From the NCBI GenBank assembly GCA_963831605.1, contig CAWHQR010000005.1, forward strand, positions 310,001-374,000: DNA of 64,000 bases, given 5' to 3'. Below the pieces are notes generated by a model. That model was not told where the DNA came from. It ran no database searches and worked only from the letters and a program-made list of their open reading frames with translations. The stretch is from DASUPK01 sp963831605. GTDB taxonomy: Bacteria; Actinomycetota; Thermoleophilia; Solirubrobacterales; 70-9. Below, one piece after another: positions 60,787-64,000 of the stretch. Made by a program: the position numbers and the translations under genes. The first letter of the stretch is position 1, and every line of letters starts with the position of its first letter.

Positions 60787-61419
60787 CTACTCGGGCTCGT
60801 CGTAGAGGCTCTCGGCGGCGAGCTCCTGGCCCTGCTCGCTCCAGATCTTGACCTCGAGGAAGAGCTCGTCCGGGAATCCCTTGACGGCGTCGACCGCCAC
60901 GAGCGTGAAGCGCTCGTTGGTGACCGGTGTCTGGTCGACCACCTCTGCATCGAGCTCGGCGGTCGCCGCGTTGGCTCCGCGCACCAGGGGGGTGCCCCAG
61001 ACGAGGGTGACATCGCCGTGGCGATCGCTCTCGCCGCGCCACTGGCCGATCACCTCTTCGTTCAGGTCGATCATCCAGTCGGGATTCTGGTCGGCGGTGA
61101 CGTCCGTGAAGTCGGCCGTCGCCTCAAAGGCGCTCGCCTCGCCGCCCTCGGCCGGGCGGGCGAACGAGACGACGCCGAAGTACTCGCTCGGCTCCTGGGC
61201 TCCCTCCACGGGCGCGACGCCGGGGACGTAGATCCGCCCACCCCAGGCGCGCTCGGGAAACCAGGTCAGCTCACCCGGGGGCCCGCCCGACTCGGCGATG
61301 TGCGGTTCGCAGGCCTTGGCGAACTCATCGCGCAGACGGGCTCCCCAGCGGCCGTAGGGCAGGCCCTCGGTGCTGGCGTCGGCGATGAAGCGGGGGATGG
61401 GTCGGCGGACGGGTGGCAT
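60787..61419 (-). CDS. Conserved hypothetical protein
   Basis: A 210-residue soluble protein with acidic residues and Trp/Pro-rich N-terminal half (RPIPRFIADASTEGLPYGRWGARLRDEF, TWFPERAWGGRIYVPG). No motif of a known family is visible. It is 12 bp from galT and in the same direction, so it may share its transcript. Confidence 0.68.
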   Translation of the reverse strand: MPPVRRPIPRFIADASTEGLPYGRWGARLRDEFAKACEPHIAESGGPPGELTWFPERAWGGRIYVPGVAPVEGAQEPSEYFGVVSFARPAEGGEASAFEATADFTDVTADQNPDWMIDLNEEVIGQWRGESDRHGDVTLVWGTPLVRGANAATAELDAEVVDQTPVTNERFTLVAVDAVKGFPDELFLEVKIWSEQGQELAAESLYDEPE

Positions 61420-61431
61420 GGGCGGGGGACC

Positions 61432-62508
61432 CTACCCGAGGGCCTCTCGCAGCTCCGCTGCCGCGCGTTCCGGCGGGAAGACGTTGAGCTCGACTCCCGT
61501 CGACATCTCGAGTCCCGCCCGGATTCCGATCCGCGGGGCGATGTCGAAGTGCCAGTGGAACTCCTCGGCTCCGCGCGGGGCGGTCAGGGTCCAGGCGTTG
61601 AACTGCGGCACCTCGCCGAAGCGACCCTCGAGGGCGCGCAGCGCGGTGCGCAGCATCCCGACGCCCACCTCGCCGTCGCGCTCGAAGCTCGGCGCCGGAT
61701 TGCGGGGGATGATTCGCAGCTCGAACGGCGAGCGCGACGCCCATGGACAGATCAGCAGGGCGTCGTCGTCGATCGCGACCAGCCGCTCGCGGCGGCGGAC
61801 CTCCTCGGAGGCGATCTCGGCGAGCAGGTCGCCCCCCATCGTGTGCTGGTTGTAGGAGGTGAACCGCTCGCGCTCGCGTGCCACCTGAGTCGGGACGAAG
61901 CCGAGGGCGTAGAGCTGCGCGTGGCTGTGCTCGAGTGAGGCGCCCGCCTCCCTGCCCTCGTTGACGATCAGCTGCACGTAGGCGGCGCGGTCCCGGTGCG
62001 CGCTCATCCGCTCCCGCCAGCCGGCGACGGCGGCCGAGAGCTCGGAGTCGTTCAGCTGCCCCAGCGAGGTGTGGTGCTTCGGCGAGTGGACGATCACCTC
62101 GTGGAAGCCGGTCGCGACGGTCGCCGTGAAGAGATCCGGCTCCCGTCCGCGCGAGGCGGCTCGCAGCGGATCGCCGGCAGCGGTCATGCCCTGATCCGAC
62201 TCGACCTCGCCCCCCTCGGCCGTCTGGGCAAGAGCCGGATAGAGGTTCGGGACGGCCCGGACCCTCCAGCCGGGGCTGTCCGGCGGCCCGCCCCCCGGCC
62301 GGTCGGCCCAGGTCTCGGGAGGCGTTCGGTCCTCGCGCCCCTCGTCGAACGGGCAGGAATCAGGCGGCGGCTCGTCCGCTGAGGCGTCCGGGGCCGCCTT
62401 GCCGCCGCCGAAGTCGAAGGGGCGGTCCGCGCGGGCGGGCGAGAGGATCGTGCGCAGCCCGGTGAGCTGGTCGAGGCGGATCTCCGGCGTGGGCTTCTGA
62501 TCGGCCAT
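61432..62508 (-). CDS. galT: Galactose-1-phosphate uridylyltransferase-like enzyme
   Basis: A 358-residue GalT-family enzyme of the HIT superfamily. CPF and CPW mark metal-binding regions; NLYPAL, HEVIVHSPKHH and the active-site HSHAQ, with the nucleophile His, follow, then FHWHFDIAPR. The Leloir reaction is expected (UDP-glucose plus galactose-1-phosphate). ATG at 62508 overlaps the acetyltransferase stop (TGATG). No galK or galE is adjacent. Confidence 0.92.
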   Translation of the reverse strand: MADQKPTPEIRLDQLTGLRTILSPARADRPFDFGGGKAAPDASADEPPPDSCPFDEGREDRTPPETWADRPGGGPPDSPGWRVRAVPNLYPALAQTAEGGEVESDQGMTAAGDPLRAASRGREPDLFTATVATGFHEVIVHSPKHHTSLGQLNDSELSAAVAGWRERMSAHRDRAAYVQLIVNEGREAGASLEHSHAQLYALGFVPTQVARERERFTSYNQHTMGGDLLAEIASEEVRRRERLVAIDDDALLICPWASRSPFELRIIPRNPAPSFERDGEVGVGMLRTALRALEGRFGEVPQFNAWTLTAPRGAEEFHWHFDIAPRIGIRAGLEMSTGVELNVFPPERAAAELREALG

Positions 62509-62960
62509 CAGAGCGGCTTGGTCATCCGGATGTGCTCGATGTCCGCGTCCATGAAGGTCTCTCCCTCGGGCTCGTAGCCGTGGGAGCCGTAGAAGTCCTG
62601 CGCGCGAAGCTGGGAGTTGAGGACCATCGTGGTCGCGCCGGCTGCGCGCCCTTCCCCCTCGGCCCAATCCAGAAGCCGGCCGCCCACTCCCATCTTGCGG
62701 TAGCGAGCGTCGACGACCATCCGCTCGAGTTTGCAGACCCCGGCCTCCGGATAGCGCAAGCGGCACGTCGCGACGATCCCGGACTCGTCCAGGGCGACGA
62801 CCTGGGTGGCTTCGTCATCGAGCCCGTCCACCTCCAGCTCGGGATCGACGCCCTGCTCGTCGCAGAAGACGCGGATCCTCAGGTCCCTCGCCGCATCCAC
62901 CTCCGCGGCGTCACGCGCCTTCCGGACGGTCACCTCATATGCGTCGGTCACAAACACCAC
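62508..62960 (-). CDS. GNAT-family acetyltransferase
   Basis: A 150-residue N-acetyltransferase. The acetyl-CoA-binding stretch is RYRKMGVGGRLLDWAEGEGRAAG, and the C-terminal NSQLRAQDFYGSHGYEPEG fits ElaA-type members. FCDEQGVDPELEVDGLDDEA is typical of this group. Substrate unknown. A GTG start at 62960 is used, and the stop codon overlaps galT. Confidence 0.87.
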   Translation of the reverse strand: MVFVTDAYEVTVRKARDAAEVDAARDLRIRVFCDEQGVDPELEVDGLDDEATQVVALDESGIVATCRLRYPEAGVCKLERMVVDARYRKMGVGGRLLDWAEGEGRAAGATTMVLNSQLRAQDFYGSHGYEPEGETFMDADIEHIRMTKPL

Positions 62961-63004
62961 CGACGGATTGACAGTCGGCGCTCAAGCGTGCGTCTGAACG
63001 GCGC

Positions 63005-63772
63005 TCACGTGTCCGCGCGCTTGACCATCTGTGAGAACGCGTCGATGAACTCGATCGGCAGCGGGAAGACGATCGTCGTGTTCTGGTTGACGCCCATCTC
63101 GAGCAGGGTCTGCAGGTAGCGCAGCTGGAGGGTGGCCGGGTTCTTGGAGATGATGTCGGCCGCCTGCGCCAGCTTCTCGGCCGCCTGGTACTCGCCCTCG
63201 GCGTTGATGATCTTCGCGCGCCGCTCTCGCTCGGCCTCCGCCTGGCGCGCCATCGCCCTCTGCATCTGCTCGGGGATCTCGACGTCCTTGATCTCGACCG
63301 TGCTGACCTTCACGCCCCAGGGCTCGGTCTGCTCGTCGATGATCTTCTGCAGGTCCTCGTTGAGCCGCTCGCGCTCAGAGAGCAGTTGGTCGAGGTCGGC
63401 CTTGCCGAGCACCGACCGCAGGGTGGTCTGCGAGATCTGCGACGTGGCCAGTAGGAAGTTCTCGACCTCGACGATCGCGTGGTTCGGGTCGATCACCCGG
63501 AAGTACGCGACGGCGTTGACGCGCGCCGGCACGTTGTCGCGTGTGATCACCTCCTGCGGCGGGATGTTGAGGGTCACCGTCCGCAGGTCGACCCGGACCA
63601 TCCGGTCGACCACGGGGATCAGGATGATCAGGCCAGGCCCCTTCTGGGCGATCAGCCGGCCGAGCCGGAAGATCACGCCGCGCTCGTACTCGCGCAGGAC
63701 CCGGACCGCGGAGCCGAGGAAGATCACGACGAAGAAGACGAGGACAACGACAACGCCGATCGCTACCGCCAT
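63005..63772 (-). CDS. SPFH/Band-7 stomatin-like protein (slipin)
   Basis: A 255-residue membrane-scaffold protein with an N-terminal hydrophobic segment (about 3-25), the Band-7/SPFH domain (REYERGVIFRLGR, GPGLIILIPVVD, ITRDNVPARVNAVAYFRV), and a coiled-coil C-terminal helix (AMARQAEAERERRAKIINAEGE). It forms microdomain-type assemblies, here with the NfeD protein encoded 3 nt upstream. Confidence 0.93.
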   Translation of the reverse strand: MAVAIGVVVVLVFFVVIFLGSAVRVLREYERGVIFRLGRLIAQKGPGLIILIPVVDRMVRVDLRTVTLNIPPQEVITRDNVPARVNAVAYFRVIDPNHAIVEVENFLLATSQISQTTLRSVLGKADLDQLLSERERLNEDLQKIIDEQTEPWGVKVSTVEIKDVEIPEQMQRAMARQAEAERERRAKIINAEGEYQAAEKLAQAADIISKNPATLQLRYLQTLLEMGVNQNTTIVFPLPIEFIDAFSQMVKRADT

Positions 63773-63775
63773 TTG

Positions 63776-64000
63776 TCAGATCCCTTTCTCGACGCTTGCC
63801 GGGTCTCGGTCGGCGACGGGCTCGACGTCCAGCGTCAGGCCGTCCACCGACTTGATGCGCACTCTATTGCCTGGGCCGATCGGGTCTCCCTCGATCGCTC
63901 GCGCCCGCCACAGTGCGCCGGCGACGAACACCTGACCCTCCGGATCGAGGGGTTCTCGCACCTCGCCGACCGAGTCGATCAGCTCCTCCGAGCCGGTCCG
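63776..64000 (-). CDS. NfeD-family protein, C-terminal part (cut by the window end)
   Basis: The frame is open to the window edge, so this is the C-terminus of a longer gene. The visible 74 residues are the OB-fold soluble domain of NfeD: DPEGQVFVAGALWRARAIEG, IGPGNRVRIKSVDGLTLDVEP. The pairing with a slipin is the usual arrangement; NfeD and slipin are thought to act together in membrane organisation. The transmembrane part should lie beyond the end of the window. Confidence 0.9.
   Translation of the reverse strand, partial: RTGSEELIDSVGEVREPLDPEGQVFVAGALWRARAIEGDPIGPGNRVRIKSVDGLTLDVEPVADRDPASVEKGI

Overview
The window is 64 kb of very GC-rich, gene-dense bacterial chromosome. It carries Actinomycetota hallmarks: a dCTP deaminase of the bifunctional (dUMP-forming) type, a deazaflavin-dependent nitroreductase-type protein, many GTG/TTG starts, and leaderless genes whose -10 hexamer lies 6 nt before the start codon. 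The trehalose genes, SnoaL-like proteins starting MSQENV, and a secreted protein with a Cys/Lys-rich tail point to class Thermoleophilia (Solirubrobacterales-like). That placement is inference. No rRNA, CRISPR, insertion sequence or integrase was recognised.

Layout. 0.1-2.8 kb: dcd, tatA, tatC, a frameshifted membrane-anchored protein and tRNA-Lys. 2.9-5.6 kb: an aldehyde dehydrogenase and two membrane proteins. 5.7-11.3 kb (minus strand): rpsF-ssb-rpsR-rplI-dnaB, a DnaC-like loader, and purA. 11.3-16.3 kb: trehalose block (GT20 synthase, TreT, inositol-phosphatase-like protein) and a secreted protein. 16.4-19.8 kb: response regulator, histidine kinase and HtrA-type lipoprotein protease, in the same order as MprAB-PepD of mycobacteria. 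19.8-32.4 kb: a pseudo-M28 membrane protein, a frameshifted thiL, a class A PBP, MscS, HAD, an RDD-CPBP fusion, an ABC-2 exporter, an L,D-transpeptidase, an epimerase, and pyrE facing a divergent membrane protein. 32.6-40.6 kb: polytopic glycosyltransferase-like proteins, methyltransferase, GT2, alpha/beta hydrolase and an OafA-type acyltransferase.

The most unusual part is 40.64-57.45 kb. A 28-bp repeat equal to the 3' end of tRNA-Arg(CCT) occurs at 40639, 48116 and 52456, the last within an intact tRNA gene. A 37-bp repeat equal to the 5' half of the same tRNA occurs at 52494 (inside the gene) and 57411. These repeats divide the region into three modules. The first is a seven-gene histidine-utilisation operon (usp, thioesterase-like, hutH, hutU, def, hutF, hutI) with its own promoter. 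The second is a 4.3-kb membrane/hydrolase set with a 35-codon small ORF. The third is a 4.9-kb set of small genes (channel-like protein, basic proteins, STAS, SnoaL). This looks like repeated integration at one tRNA gene followed by loss of the integrases. In the hut operon a complete peptide deformylase sits where HutG (N-formylglutamate deformylase) would be needed, which suggests it may do that step.

57.5-64 kb: nitroreductase-type protein, cation/proton antiporter, a secreted peptidase-like hydrolase, galT, a GNAT acetyltransferase, and a stomatin-like/NfeD pair cut by the window end. At least three genes or gene remnants look frameshifted by single bases, so either sequence errors or real decay should be considered.
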